Shown piece after piece: positions 24,071 to 31,370 of a stretch of DNA of 33,710 nt (position 1 is the first letter of the stretch; each line of letters opens with the position of its first letter). The notes under the pieces were generated by a model. That model was given only the letters and a program-made list of their open reading frames with translations. It was not told the DNA's origin and made no database searches. This stretch comes from Aeromonas bivalvium (GTDB lineage: Bacteria; Pseudomonadota; Gammaproteobacteria; Enterobacterales; Aeromonadaceae). The DNA is taken from NCBI RefSeq assembly GCF_000819765.1, contig NZ_CDBT01000043.1, forward strand, positions 37,864-71,573, read 5' to 3'. A program made the position numbers and the translations under genes.

Positions 24071-24538
24071 ATGCCGAAAAAATTCTACGTGTCATGGGAT
24101 AACCTGCAGCGGGAAGCCCGTCGTCTGGCTCGTCGCCAACTGCCCGTCAGCCAATGGAAAGGGATCATCGCCGTCAGCCGCGGTGGCCTGGTACCGGCAG
24201 CCCTGATGGCCCGTGAACTGGGCATTCGCAACGTCGAGACCCTGTGCATCTCCAGCTATGACCACAACAGCCAGCGCGAGCTGGTGGTGGTCAAGGGCGC
24301 GACCACGGCAGGGGATGGCGAGGGCTGGCTGGTGGTGGACGATCTGGTGGATACCGGCGGTACCGCCAAGGCCATCCGCGAGCTCTACCCCAAGGCCAAG
24401 TTCATCACCATCTTCGCCAAGCCGCTGGGAGAGCCGCTGGTGGACGACTTCGAAGTCGCCATCCCGCAGGATACCTGGATAGAACAGCCCTGGGACATGG
24501 CGCTGGAGTTCACCACGCCCATCTGCGAAGAGCAGTGA
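24071..24538 (+). CDS. gpt: Xanthine-guanine phosphoribosyltransferase
   Basis: A 155-residue enzyme (E. coli Gpt is 152) that salvages xanthine and guanine with [16 protein letters not shown] (about 88-99) is the PRPP-binding loop; [32 protein letters not shown] and the C-terminal [17 protein letters not shown] are diagnostic of the family. The start at 24071 ([20 protein letters not shown]) matches the E. coli N-terminus, though its ribosome site is weak. An in-frame ATG at 23987 behind a strong AGGAGG would add 28 residues. A PurR-like operator lies upstream. A terminator follows 33 nt after the stop. Confidence 0.95.
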   Translation: MPKKFYVSWDNLQREARRLARRQLPVSQWKGIIAVSRGGLVPAALMARELGIRNVETLCISSYDHNSQRELVVVKGATTAGDGEGWLVVDDLVDTGGTAKAIRELYPKAKFITIFAKPLGEPLVDDFEVAIPQDTWIEQPWDMALEFTTPICEEQ

Positions 24539-24570
24539 TCGGCCAGGCTGCCAGGGTGCAGCCAGATGAA

Positions 24571-24596
24571 AACGGGGCTCCTTCGGGAGCCCCGTT
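24571..24596. terminator. Terminator after gpt
   Basis: AACGGGGCTCC (24571-24581) pairs perfectly with GGAGCCCCGTT (24586-24596) around a TTCG tetraloop, followed by TCGTTG. It separates gpt from frsA. Confidence 0.85.
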
Positions 24597-24691
24597 TCGT
24601 TGTGGCCTCCCCATGGACTCAGTCCGGGGTGGTTTGCCATGGCCAAACCTGGGTAAGATGGGCCATTGATGGACGGCATGAGAAGAATGCG

Positions 24692-25954
24692 GTGAAGCCA
24701 AACGACGATATTAACCTGACCGAGCAGCTGTTTACCCGGGTCAAGCAGGTGCTGGAAACCTCGCAGATCTCCAACAGCAGCCCGGTGGATCCCCAGGGCG
24801 AGAGCGAGGACTTCATCGATGGCTCCGCGGTGCGCAGCTGGTATCGCCTGCTGCGTCGCCCCTCCTGGGCCTGGCAAGGGGCAGATCCGGTCGAGGTGGA
24901 ACAGATCCTGGCCCGGATCGCCATGGGCAAGGGGGAGCGCAGTCACCCCGAGCTGCTCGATACCATCAAGGGCTATGTGCCGGGCAATTGGGTCTACGAA
25001 TGGAGCCAGCAGGCCGGGGGCTACTTCAAGCAGGGACGGGCCCTGGCCGAGGCGGGCCGACAGGCCGAGGCGATCGAGACCCTGCTCAAGGCGGTACGTT
25101 ATTACTCCATCGCCAGCTATCCCCACCTCAAGTACGACGAGCTGGCGGATCAGGCCCAGCTGCTTGGCAACCTGGCCTACCGGGAGGCGGGCCGCCTGTT
25201 CGAGGTGCCGCTCAAGGAGATCCAGGTGCCGTTTCGCGGCAAGCACATCCAGGGCTATCTGCATCTGCCGACCACGGACAAGCCGGTGCCCCTGGTGATG
25301 GTGAGCGGCGGCATCGACTCCCTCCAGCTCGATTACCTCAACTTCTACCGCAAGCATCTGGCGCCCAATGGTATCGGCATGCTCTCCCTGGACATGCCCG
25401 GCATCGGCTATGCGGAGCACTGGCCACTGGTACAGGACACCAGCCGCCTGCACCAGGCGGTGTTGCAGTATCTGACCGACGTGGCCTGGGTCGATCACCA
25501 GCGCATTGCCATGGTGGGTTTTCGCCTCGCCGGCAATGTGGCGGCCCGCCTCGCCTTCATCGAGCCGTTCAAGTTGCGCACCGTGGTCTGTATCGGGGCC
25601 GGGGTCAATCAGTGCTTTACCGACCCGTCGCTTTTTGCCAAGTGTCCGCGCATGATGCGTGATAGTCTGGCGAACAGACTGGGGGGAGATGCGTCCGACT
25701 GGGAGCTGATCCGCACCAAGAGCCAGGTCTTCTCCCTGAAAAAACAGGGGTTGATGAGCACGCGTACTTCCGTGCCCATCCTCAGCATCGGTCACAAGCG
25801 AGACTTTATCTGCCCCGAGTCCGACATCCGGGCCCTGGCGGCGGCCAGCCGGAATGGCAAGGCGGTGGTGTTCGACAAGCAGCCACTGCGAGAGGTATAT
25901 GACAAGGCACTTAACGAAACGGTAACCTGGCTAAAGCAACATCTATGTTCTTGA
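24692..25954 (+). CDS. frsA: FrsA, alpha/beta-hydrolase-fold fermentation-respiration switch protein
   Basis: A 420-residue protein (E. coli FrsA is 414). The start is GTG at 24692 (product KPNDDINLTEQLFTRVKQ), with AGAAG upstream; the open frame continues upstream into the gpt terminator, which cannot be coding. Family landmarks: VRSWYRLLRRPSWAWQGADP, TIKGYVPGNWVYEWSQQAG, SGGIDSLQLDYLNFYRKHLA, MPGIGYAEHWPLVQDTSRLH and WVDHQRIAMVGFRLAGNVAA. The usual Gly-x-Ser-x-Gly nucleophile motif is absent (GFRLAG instead), as in E. coli FrsA. In enterics FrsA binds dephospho-EIIA-Glc and influences the choice between fermentation and respiration. Its position before crl and proB is conserved. Confidence 0.93.
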   Translation: MKPNDDINLTEQLFTRVKQVLETSQISNSSPVDPQGESEDFIDGSAVRSWYRLLRRPSWAWQGADPVEVEQILARIAMGKGERSHPELLDTIKGYVPGNWVYEWSQQAGGYFKQGRALAEAGRQAEAIETLLKAVRYYSIASYPHLKYDELADQAQLLGNLAYREAGRLFEVPLKEIQVPFRGKHIQGYLHLPTTDKPVPLVMVSGGIDSLQLDYLNFYRKHLAPNGIGMLSLDMPGIGYAEHWPLVQDTSRLHQAVLQYLTDVAWVDHQRIAMVGFRLAGNVAARLAFIEPFKLRTVVCIGAGVNQCFTDPSLFAKCPRMMRDSLANRLGGDASDWELIRTKSQVFSLKKQGLMSTRTSVPILSIGHKRDFICPESDIRALAAASRNGKAVVFDKQPLREVYDKALNETVTWLKQHLCS

Positions 25955-26023
25955 ATACGTTCTTTTTACGCCATTCATATCTCGGTTGATGGATGGCACT
26001 GCTTGTTCAACACGGAGGTTAAC

Positions 26024-26416
26024 ATGTCAGAAAGAGTCACCTACAAACGTCTGCTGCGGCAATTTGCCGCCATCGGCCCCTATCTGCGCGAAGATCTGTG
26101 CGAGGAGGGGCGCTATTACTTCGATTGTCTGTCGGTTTGCGTCAGCGCCAAGGCGGCGCCTGACAAGCGGGAGTTCTGGGGCTGGTGGCTGGTGCTGGAG
26201 CAGGACGACCACCATTTCCGCTACCACTATCAGCTCGGCTTCTACAACGGCGAAGGCAACTGGATAGACAAACCTCTGCCCAAGAAGCACCAGGCCGAGG
26301 TGGAGCGTTCCCTGCAACACTTCTACCGCCTGATCAGCGCCAAGTTGACCCAGCTGGAGTGCCAGCTCGCCCCCGCCGAGCAGGTGACCTGCGAGTTGTC
26401 GGTCACCGCCGCCTGA
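26024..26416 (+). CDS. crl: Sigma factor-binding protein Crl
   Basis: A 130-residue protein (E. coli Crl is 133). The start at 26024 follows GGAGG; an in-frame ATG at 26003 lacks one. LLRQFAAIGPYLREDLCEEG, YYFDCLSVCVSAKAAP and KREFWGWWLVLEQDD match the Crl core that contacts RpoS and promotes its assembly with RNA polymerase in stationary phase. It lies 69 bp after frsA and before proB, the usual order. Confidence 0.95.
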   Translation: MSERVTYKRLLRQFAAIGPYLREDLCEEGRYYFDCLSVCVSAKAAPDKREFWGWWLVLEQDDHHFRYHYQLGFYNGEGNWIDKPLPKKHQAEVERSLQHFYRLISAKLTQLECQLAPAEQVTCELSVTAA

Positions 26417-26444
26417 CCCGACTGCCCTGCCGGGGTTAATTGCC

Positions 26445-26473
26445 TTGCAGGGCAGCAGGGCCGTGGGTATAAA
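26445..26473 (+). promoter_or_regulatory. Candidate proB promoter
   Basis: TTGCAG (26445-26450), 17-bp spacer, TATAAA (26468-26473), with the proB ATG about 32 bp further on. The -35 overlaps the 3' arm of an inverted repeat CTGCCCTG (26422-26429)/CAGGGCAG (26448-26455) that may also end the crl transcript. Confidence 0.5.
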
Positions 26474-26505
26474 GGGAATCCTTACCTTTTTGCCTTGTCA
26501 ATTCC

Positions 26506-27609
26506 ATGGAAAACAAAACCATCGTCGTCAAGCTGGGCACCAGCGTTCTCACCGGGGGCTCGTCTCAACTCAATCGTGCCCACATGGTCGAACTGGTTCG
26601 CCAGTGCGCCGCGCTCCATCGCCAGGGCCACAGAGTGGTGCTGGTCAGCTCGGGGGCCATCGCCGCCGGTCGTGCTCACCTGGGCCACCCGCCCCTGGCC
26701 TCGACCCTGACCAACAAGCAGATGCTGGCGGCCGTGGGTCAGACCCAGCTGATCCGCATCTGGCAGGATCTGTTCAACCTCTATGACCTGCACGTGGGCC
26801 AGATGCTGCTGACCCGGGCCGATCTGGAGGACAGGGAGCGCTACCTCAATGCCCGCGATACCCTGCGCACCCTGCTCGACCATCGCATCATCCCCGTCAT
26901 CAACGAGAATGACGCCGTCGCCACCGCCGAGATCAAGGTGGGGGACAATGATAACCTCTCCGCCCGCGCCGCCATCCTGGCCGATGCGGATCTGCTGATC
27001 CTGCTCACCGACCAGACCGGCCTCTTCACCGCGGATCCGCGCACCAACCCCGACGCCCAGCTGATCGAGGAGGTGCAGACCATAGACGACACCCTGCGCA
27101 AGCTGGCCGGCGGCAGCGTCAGCGGCCTGGGCACAGGTGGCATGGCCACCAAGCTGCAGGCGGCCGATGTGGCGCGCCGGGCCGGGGTCGAGGTGGTGAT
27201 CGCCACCGGCCAGGTGCCGGAAGTGGTGGGTCGCCTGGCCGCCGGCGAGCGGATCGGAACCCGTTTCCCGGCCCTGGCCTCGCCCCTGGAGGGACGCAAG
27301 AGCTGGATCCTGGCCGGCCCCCCTCCTCTTGGGGAGGTCCAGGTCGACCTGGGGGCCGTGGCCGCCATGCGCGACAAGGGCTCCAGCCTGCTGCCCAAGG
27401 GGATCACTGGGGTGAGGGGCATCTTCGTGCGGGGCGACGTGGTGCGGATCCTGGATCCCAGGGGGAGCGAGCTGGCCCGCGGCATCTGCCGCTACAACCA
27501 CGATGAGCTGACGCGCCTGCGCGGAGTTCACTCGGATCAAATCGAGGCACTGCTGGGCTACGGCTATGGCGCCGTGGCCATCCATCGCGACGACATGGTG
27601 CTGCTGTAA
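26506..27609 (+). CDS. proB: Glutamate 5-kinase
   Basis: A 367-residue enzyme (E. coli ProB is 367) that phosphorylates glutamate in the first step of proline synthesis. The amino acid kinase domain (about 1-260) shows [53 protein letters not shown] and [22 protein letters not shown]-terminal PUA domain (about 275-355) is present. Feedback inhibition by proline is typical of this form. There is no strong Shine-Dalgarno before the ATG. proA starts 41 nt later. Confidence 0.97.
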   Translation: MENKTIVVKLGTSVLTGGSSQLNRAHMVELVRQCAALHRQGHRVVLVSSGAIAAGRAHLGHPPLASTLTNKQMLAAVGQTQLIRIWQDLFNLYDLHVGQMLLTRADLEDRERYLNARDTLRTLLDHRIIPVINENDAVATAEIKVGDNDNLSARAAILADADLLILLTDQTGLFTADPRTNPDAQLIEEVQTIDDTLRKLAGGSVSGLGTGGMATKLQAADVARRAGVEVVIATGQVPEVVGRLAAGERIGTRFPALASPLEGRKSWILAGPPPLGEVQVDLGAVAAMRDKGSSLLPKGITGVRGIFVRGDVVRILDPRGSELARGICRYNHDELTRLRGVHSDQIEALLGYGYGAVAIHRDDMVLL

Positions 27610-27650
27610 TCGAGTCGGCGGGCCGAGCCCGCCCTATGAAAGGATGAGAA

Positions 27651-28904
27651 ATGAGTCTGGAGACATTGGGACAAGCGGCCCGCGGGGCTGCCTATCAGCT
27701 GGCCGCCATCGACACGGCCCAGAAGAATCGGGCGCTGCTGGCCATCGCCAGCGAGCTGGAAGCCCGTCAGGGGGCCATCCTGGCTGCCAACGCCAAGGAC
27801 ATAGCGGCGGGGCGTGAGGCCGGCCTGTCCGACGCCATGCTGGATCGCCTGCTGCTCAACCCCGCCCGGCTCGCCGGGATAGTGGCGGATGTGCGCAAGG
27901 TGGTCAGCCTGGACGATCCGGTCGGTGCCGAACTCGACAGCCGGGTGCTGGAGAACGGCCTGCGCCTCTCCCGGCGCCGGGTTCCCATCGGGGTGATAGG
28001 GGTCATCTATGAGGCGCGCCCCAATGTCACCATCGACATCGCCACCCTCTGCCTCAAGACAGGCAACGCCAGCATCTTGCGGGGCGGACGCGAGACCTTC
28101 CACTCCAACCTGGAGCTGGTCAAGGTGATCCAGGCCGCCCTGGCCAGCGCCGGTCTGCCCATCGCGGCGGTGCAGTACATAGACAACCCGGACCGGGCCC
28201 TGGTGGGCGAGCTGCTGCGTCTCGATCGCTACGTGGACATGATCATCCCCCGTGGCGGCGCCGGGCTGCACAAGATGTGCAAGGAGAACAGCTCCATCCC
28301 TGTCATCATCGGCGGTTTTGGCATCAGCCATGTATTCGTGGATGCGAGTGCGGATCTTGCCCGCTCCCTCGCCGTCATCGACAACGCCAAGGTGCAGCGC
28401 CCCTCAGCCTGCAACGCCCTCGATACCCTGCTGGTCCACGAAGGGATTGCCGCAGACTTGCTGCCGCAACTGGTCGCGCGCATGAACGAGCAAGGGGTGA
28501 CCCTGGTGGCCCATGGCAACGCCCTGGCCCACCTGACGGGGGCCAAGGGAGTGCGTGAGGCCGGGGCCGAGGATTTCGACACCGAATGGCTCGGGCTGAC
28601 CCTGGGGGTCAAGCTGGTGGCGGATGTCCACGAGGCGCTGGCCCACATGCGCGAGCACAATGCCAGCCACTCGGACGCCATCCTGACCAATGATCTCTAC
28701 AACGCCGAGTGCTTCGTCAACGGCGCCGGTTCGGCGGCCGTCTATGTCAACGCCTCGACCCGCTTCACCGATGGCGGCCAGTTTGGCCTGGGGGCCGAGG
28801 TGGCCGTCTCCACCCAGATGCTCCATGCAAGGGGCCCCATGGGGCTGACCGAGCTGACCAGCTACAAATGGGTGGGGCAGGCGGACTATCTCTCCCGTCC
28901 CTGA
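27651..28904 (+). CDS. proA: Gamma-glutamyl phosphate reductase
   Basis: A 417-residue enzyme (E. coli ProA is 417) that reduces gamma-glutamyl phosphate with NADPH to glutamate semialdehyde, the second step of proline synthesis. The aldehyde dehydrogenase fold is evident; the catalytic Cys254 lies in [35 protein letters not shown] and a late [20 protein letters not shown] are family signatures. AAGGATGAG precedes the ATG. It forms an operon with proB and ends in a strong terminator. Confidence 0.98.
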   Translation: MSLETLGQAARGAAYQLAAIDTAQKNRALLAIASELEARQGAILAANAKDIAAGREAGLSDAMLDRLLLNPARLAGIVADVRKVVSLDDPVGAELDSRVLENGLRLSRRRVPIGVIGVIYEARPNVTIDIATLCLKTGNASILRGGRETFHSNLELVKVIQAALASAGLPIAAVQYIDNPDRALVGELLRLDRYVDMIIPRGGAGLHKMCKENSSIPVIIGGFGISHVFVDASADLARSLAVIDNAKVQRPSACNALDTLLVHEGIAADLLPQLVARMNEQGVTLVAHGNALAHLTGAKGVREAGAEDFDTEWLGLTLGVKLVADVHEALAHMREHNASHSDAILTNDLYNAECFVNGAGSAAVYVNASTRFTDGGQFGLGAEVAVSTQMLHARGPMGLTELTSYKWVGQADYLSRP

Positions 28905-28920
28905 GCCCTTGCCCCCAGCA

Positions 28921-28949
28921 AAATGCCGACCCCGGGGTCGGCATTTTTT
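28921..28949 (+). terminator. Terminator of proBA
   Basis: AAATGCCGACCCC (28921-28933) is perfectly complementary to GGGGTCGGCATTT (28934-28946), followed by more T to 28949. It lies 17 nt after the proA stop. Confidence 0.95.
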
Positions 28950-28955
28950 CATGTC

Positions 28956-28983
28956 AGGTCTGGGCGTCCAGGTCTGGGCGTCA
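28956..28983. repeat. 14-bp tandem duplication covering the usp stop codon
   Basis: AGGTCTGGGCGTCC (28956-28969) is followed directly by AGGTCTGGGCGTCA (28970-28983). The second copy contains the stop codon of the minus-strand stress protein gene. Confidence 0.85.
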
Positions 28984-29406
28984 GCGCACGATCAGCACGG
29001 GGCAGGGGGCGTGGCGCACCACGGATTCCGCGACGCTGCCCACCAGCAGGTGGCTGAGGCCGGAGCGGCCATGGCTGCCCATCACCACCAGATCCACCTT
29101 GTCTTCCTTGGCCTGGGCGACGATCTCGTCGGCGGCGCGGCCGAAGCGCACCGTGAAGCTGGCAGGGATCGGCAGGGTGTCGATCAGCTGTTGCAGCTGC
29201 TCCCTGGCCTGGCGCTCCATCTCATGGGTGATCTCCAGGGCGGTCATGTGCAGTATCTTGTAGCTGTCAAACCCGTGCAGCTGGTCGACCACGTGCACCA
29301 GCTTGAGGCTGGCATCGTGGCTCTTGGCCATGAAGACGGCATAGTCCAGCACCGGCTGGGACATCTGGGAGAAATCGACGGGGCAGAGCAGGGTGCGGAT
29401 AGACAT
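28981..29406 (-). CDS. Universal stress protein, UspA family
   Basis: A 141-residue single-domain Usp. The ATP-binding pattern G-x2-G-x9-G-S is complete in GSHGRSGLSHLLVGSVAESV near the C-terminus, and the N-terminus IRTLLCPVDFSQMSQPVLDY has the conserved Asp. It therefore probably binds ATP, unlike non-nucleotide-binding UspA. The product is cytosolic; the family protects cells during starvation and other stresses. AAAGGAG precedes the ATG. A candidate -10 TATAAC lies at 29473-29468 on the minus strand. It is convergent with proBA and divergent from the next gene. Confidence 0.93.
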   Translation of the reverse strand: MSIRTLLCPVDFSQMSQPVLDYAVFMAKSHDASLKLVHVVDQLHGFDSYKILHMTALEITHEMERQAREQLQQLIDTLPIPASFTVRFGRAADEIVAQAKEDKVDLVVMGSHGRSGLSHLLVGSVAESVVRHAPCPVLIVR

Positions 29407-29426
29407 AAGAGGCTCCTTTCGCGGGG

Positions 29427-29450
29427 GGTAACCTGGGGTAATGGGTTACC
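29427..29450 (-). other. Inverted repeat in the usp leader
   Basis: GGTAACC (29427-29433) and GGTTACC (29444-29450) form an inverted repeat 20-45 nt upstream of the usp ATG, downstream of the candidate -10. It could be a 5' UTR hairpin or an operator. Confidence 0.4.
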
Positions 29451-29608
29451 AATGAATCTTGTCTACCGTTATACCAGCTTGCCGGGCAATAACGTGTGAT
29501 GGGGGCGATGGTTTGACAAAAAGGCGGCAAAGGTGGGGCGGGAAGCGGGGGATCGTATGGGAAATCGGCGCATAATCAGGGCCATGGAGAGGGATTCGAG
29601 GTAATGGG

Positions 29609-30364
29609 ATGCAATTAGCGAGATTCACCCTGCTGCTGTGCTGCGGCCTGTTTTCCCTGACGGCGCGGGGGGAGGTGCTGCCGGTCTATTGCGATGACTG
29701 GCCAGGCTTTTGCCATCAGGACGGGGGCGGCCTCTATCTGGATCTGGCGCGTCACATCTACCAGCCCCTCGGCTATCGGATCCGGCCCCAGCTCATGCCC
29801 TACAAACGGGCGCTGGCCATGGTGACCAAGGGGGGGCAGGGGATGACCATGGGGGTCTATCTCCATGAGGTGGAGGGGGTGCGCTGGCCCCACTACCCGG
29901 ATGGCGCCGATGATGTGACCGTCTTCATGCTCGACAAGTGGCGGGCGGGCTGGCAGGGGGAGCAGAGTCTGGCCCAGCAGCGGGTGCTCTGGCAGCGGGG
30001 CTGGGCCTTCGACAAATATATCGGGGTGCCCATGCGCTGGTATGAGGTCAACAGCCATCAGGATGCCATGAGCCTGCTGCAAAAGGAGCGTTACCGTTAC
30101 TATCTGAGCGCCGGTGTGCTCCACACCGATGAGCGGCTGCCGCCCGGGCTGAACCGGGTCTTTCTGCGCTGGCTGCCCACCTACCCCATCTTCGCCAGCG
30201 ACGCCGCCGGGCTCAAATTGCAGCAGCAGTGGGATCAGGGCATGGCTCGGCTCATCCACAGCGGCGAGCTGACTCGCCTCTACCGGGAGAATGGCCTGCT
30301 CGACTACTACCGGGATTTTCTGCGCGGCCTCAGGCACAAGGGGGAGGGGCAGTCGGCCCGCTAG
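29609..30364 (+). CDS. Periplasmic solute-binding-protein-like (family 3) protein
   Basis: A 251-residue exported protein with signal peptide MQLARFTLLLCCGLFSLTAR and cleavage near RG-EVLP. The mature start VYCDDWPGFCHQDGGGLYLD and LGYRIRPQLMPYKRALAMV match the small SBP_bac_3-like proteins frequent in Aeromonas and Vibrio, and YDDVTV-like VTVFMLDKWRAGW and GELTRLYRENGLLDYY fit the second lobe and C-terminus. Two Cys in the mature N-terminus may pair. No transporter genes lie next to it, so it may serve as an orphan sensor or binding protein. GAGGTAAT precedes the ATG. The ligand is unknown. Confidence 0.75.
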   Translation: MQLARFTLLLCCGLFSLTARGEVLPVYCDDWPGFCHQDGGGLYLDLARHIYQPLGYRIRPQLMPYKRALAMVTKGGQGMTMGVYLHEVEGVRWPHYPDGADDVTVFMLDKWRAGWQGEQSLAQQRVLWQRGWAFDKYIGVPMRWYEVNSHQDAMSLLQKERYRYYLSAGVLHTDERLPPGLNRVFLRWLPTYPIFASDAAGLKLQQQWDQGMARLIHSGELTRLYRENGLLDYYRDFLRGLRHKGEGQSAR

Positions 30365-30390
30365 GCCCGAGCCGGGGAGCCGGGTGAGCG

Positions 30391-30600
30391 GCGCCGTTTC
30401 GGCTCGGCTTTCAGTTGCCGGTCAGGCCGCTGGGCCCCCGGCTCGATGGGCCTTGGCGAGGCGATCATCCTGTTGATGAATGAGATTGACGCTGGCGGCG
30501 CCTGTTCGGCTCTGCTTTCACCTGCGGATCATGACGCTGCAGTTCCTGCTCTATGGGCCTTGGCGAGCCGATCATAGAGGATGACATTGACGCTGGCGGC
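30391..30600. repeat. Imperfect tandem duplication of the RNA methyltransferase gene 3' end
   Basis: Unit A (30391-30499) and unit B (30498-30600) are diverged tandem copies. Identical blocks include ATGGGCCTTGGCGAG (30446-30460 and 30553-30567) and ATTGACGCTGGCGGC (30485-30499 and 30586-30600). Unit B contains the last 23 or so codons and stop of the minus-strand methyltransferase; unit A is a second copy downstream of it. On the minus strand A still reads AASVNLIHQQDDRLAKAHRA then GGPAA-stop (stop at 30424-30422), against AASVNVILYDRLAKAHRA then GTAAS-stop in B. The length difference is 6 bp, so the frame is kept. Confidence 0.88.
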
Positions 30601-31035
30601 GAGATTCATGCAACCCGTGGTCGGCACATAGACCACCCGCTTGACCCCGGCGAACAGCGCCGGATCCAGGGTGCCATCCTCGGGACCGAAGATGTAAAAG
30701 GCCCGGTCCGGGTGGACGAAGTCAGGGAGCGGGGTCGCCCCCGGGATGAGGTCCACCAGCACGGGTTCTCCCCCCTGTGGCACCAGGGCGAGCAGATCGT
30801 CCACCCCGAGCAGGGGGATCTTCTCCGCCATCTGCTTGGTGTCGGTGGCAAAGCGGCGCGCCAGCTCGAAGCGGCTGCCGGTGTAGCACACCTCGTCGGC
30901 GCCATAGCAGCCCGCCGCCCTCAGCACGGCCCCCACATTGGTCGGTGACTTGGGATTGACCAGGCCGATGCCGACATAGTTGCCCTGGGGTTCATCGGCC
31001 GACGGGGCCCTGCGCTTGCTGATCTCTTCGTTCAT
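30529..31035 (-). CDS. SpoU/TrmH-family RNA 2'-O-methyltransferase
   Basis: A 168-residue SPOUT protein, shorter than TrmH itself. The three SpoU motifs are present: NPKSPTNVGAVLRAAGCYG (motif 1, about residues 28-46), FYIFGPEDGTL (motif 2) and YVPTTGCMNLAASVNVILYD (motif 3), which build the knotted SAM site. It methylates tRNA or rRNA ribose; the target nucleotide cannot be told. It is distinct from TrmL by sequence. AGGAGAGCGAG precedes the ATG. A perfect TATAAT lies 24-29 bp upstream. Its 3' end is tandemly duplicated downstream. Confidence 0.88.
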   Translation of the reverse strand: MNEEISKRRAPSADEPQGNYVGIGLVNPKSPTNVGAVLRAAGCYGADEVCYTGSRFELARRFATDTKQMAEKIPLLGVDDLLALVPQGGEPVLVDLIPGATPLPDFVHPDRAFYIFGPEDGTLDPALFAGVKRVVYVPTTGCMNLAASVNVILYDRLAKAHRAGTAAS

Positions 31036-31058
31036 CTCGCTCTCCTGGTTGGGGCGCC

Positions 31059-31064
31059 ATTATA
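31059..31064 (-). promoter_or_regulatory. -10 element of the RNA methyltransferase gene
   Basis: A perfect TATAAT on the minus strand (31064-31059), 24 bp before the ATG, predicting a short leader of about 16 nt. No -35 near TTGACA exists at 16-18 bp; that position is taken by the first unit of a 12-bp tandem repeat. AGGGGG/CCCCCT (31065-31070/31075-31080) is an inverted repeat in the spacer. Confidence 0.65.
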
Positions 31065-31080
31065 AGGGGGTCGGCCCCCT

Positions 31081-31153
31081 AGTGCTCGCCCATAGTGCTC
31101 TCCATAGTGTTCGAGATAGTGTTCGAGATAGTGTTCGCGAGAGTGCTCGCCTC
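31081..31153. repeat. Six-unit 12-13 bp tandem repeat array
   Basis: Units start at 31081, 31094, 31106, 31118, 31130 and 31142. All share AGTG(C/T)TC; the third and fourth are identical (AGTGTTCGAGAT), and the first unit has one extra base. The array occupies the -35 and upstream region of the methyltransferase promoter and ends 22 bp before the NtrC-type site of nasA. It is not a CRISPR: there are no spacers. Confidence 0.9.
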
Positions 31154-31175
31154 CCTTGCCCCGGCTGGGGGCAGC

Positions 31176-31192
31176 TGCACCGAATTGGTGAG
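31176..31192 (+). promoter_or_regulatory. NtrC-type enhancer site of nasA
   Basis: TGCACCGAATTGGTGAG matches the NtrC dyad TGCACC-N5-GGTGCA at 10 of 12 conserved positions. Its centre is about 97 bp upstream of the predicted sigma-54 start, a usual place for an enhancer. Confidence 0.75.
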
Positions 31193-31254
31193 CGGGGGAG
31201 GCGCCCGGGCCCCTCTGGCGCGGCCCGGACCTGGCTCCGCGGCCCTTGGTGCGC

Positions 31255-31270
31255 TGGCAAGATACTTGCA
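31255..31270 (+). promoter_or_regulatory. Sigma-54 promoter of nasA
   Basis: TGGCAAGATACTTGCA agrees with the sigma-54 consensus TGGCACG-N4-TTGCA, with the invariant GG (31256-31257) and GC (31268-31269) exactly 10 bp apart. Transcription would start near 31281, about 90 nt before the nasA ATG. With the NtrC site this places nasA under nitrogen limitation control. Confidence 0.88.
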
Positions 31271-31303
31271 TCGCCCTTGGGCAGATCACTCTTATCGATG
31301 ACA

Positions 31304-31346
31304 GGACACAGGCGTCCGTCCCCTTTGCCGGGGCGGACGCCTTTTT
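31304..31346 (+). promoter_or_regulatory. nasA leader attenuator: ANTAR-type hairpin overlapping an intrinsic terminator
   Basis: The terminator pairs AGGCGTCCG (31310-31318) with CGGACGCCT (31334-31342) and CCCC (31320-31323) with GGGG (31330-31333), ending in five T (31342-31346), 24 nt before the nasA ATG. Overlapping its 5' arm, GGAC (31304-31307) and GTCC (31314-31317) form a stem around the hexaloop ACAGGC, with A at position 1 and G at position 4, as in RNAs bound by ANTAR proteins such as NasR. The two folds exclude each other. A first upstream hexaloop hairpin, usual in such leaders, was not convincingly found. Confidence 0.78.
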
Positions 31347-31370
31347 CATTGCCGGCAGGCAGGAGGAAGG

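Noticed and set aside
23635..24095. Several minus-strand frames of 77-145 codons upstream of gpt
   Set aside because: No ribosome sites, no domains, and they overlap the terminator, PurR-like operator and gpt leader.
24566..24691. Upstream in-frame ATG start for frsA at 24566
   Set aside because: The extra 42 codons would be translated from the gpt terminator hairpin and do not resemble FrsA N-termini.
24092..25795. 567-codon minus-strand open frame opposite gpt and frsA
   Set aside because: It crosses two well-supported genes and a terminator; composition is that of a shadow frame.
31081..31153. CRISPR array
   Set aside because: Repeats are 12-13 bp and directly adjacent with no unique spacers; no cas genes in the window.
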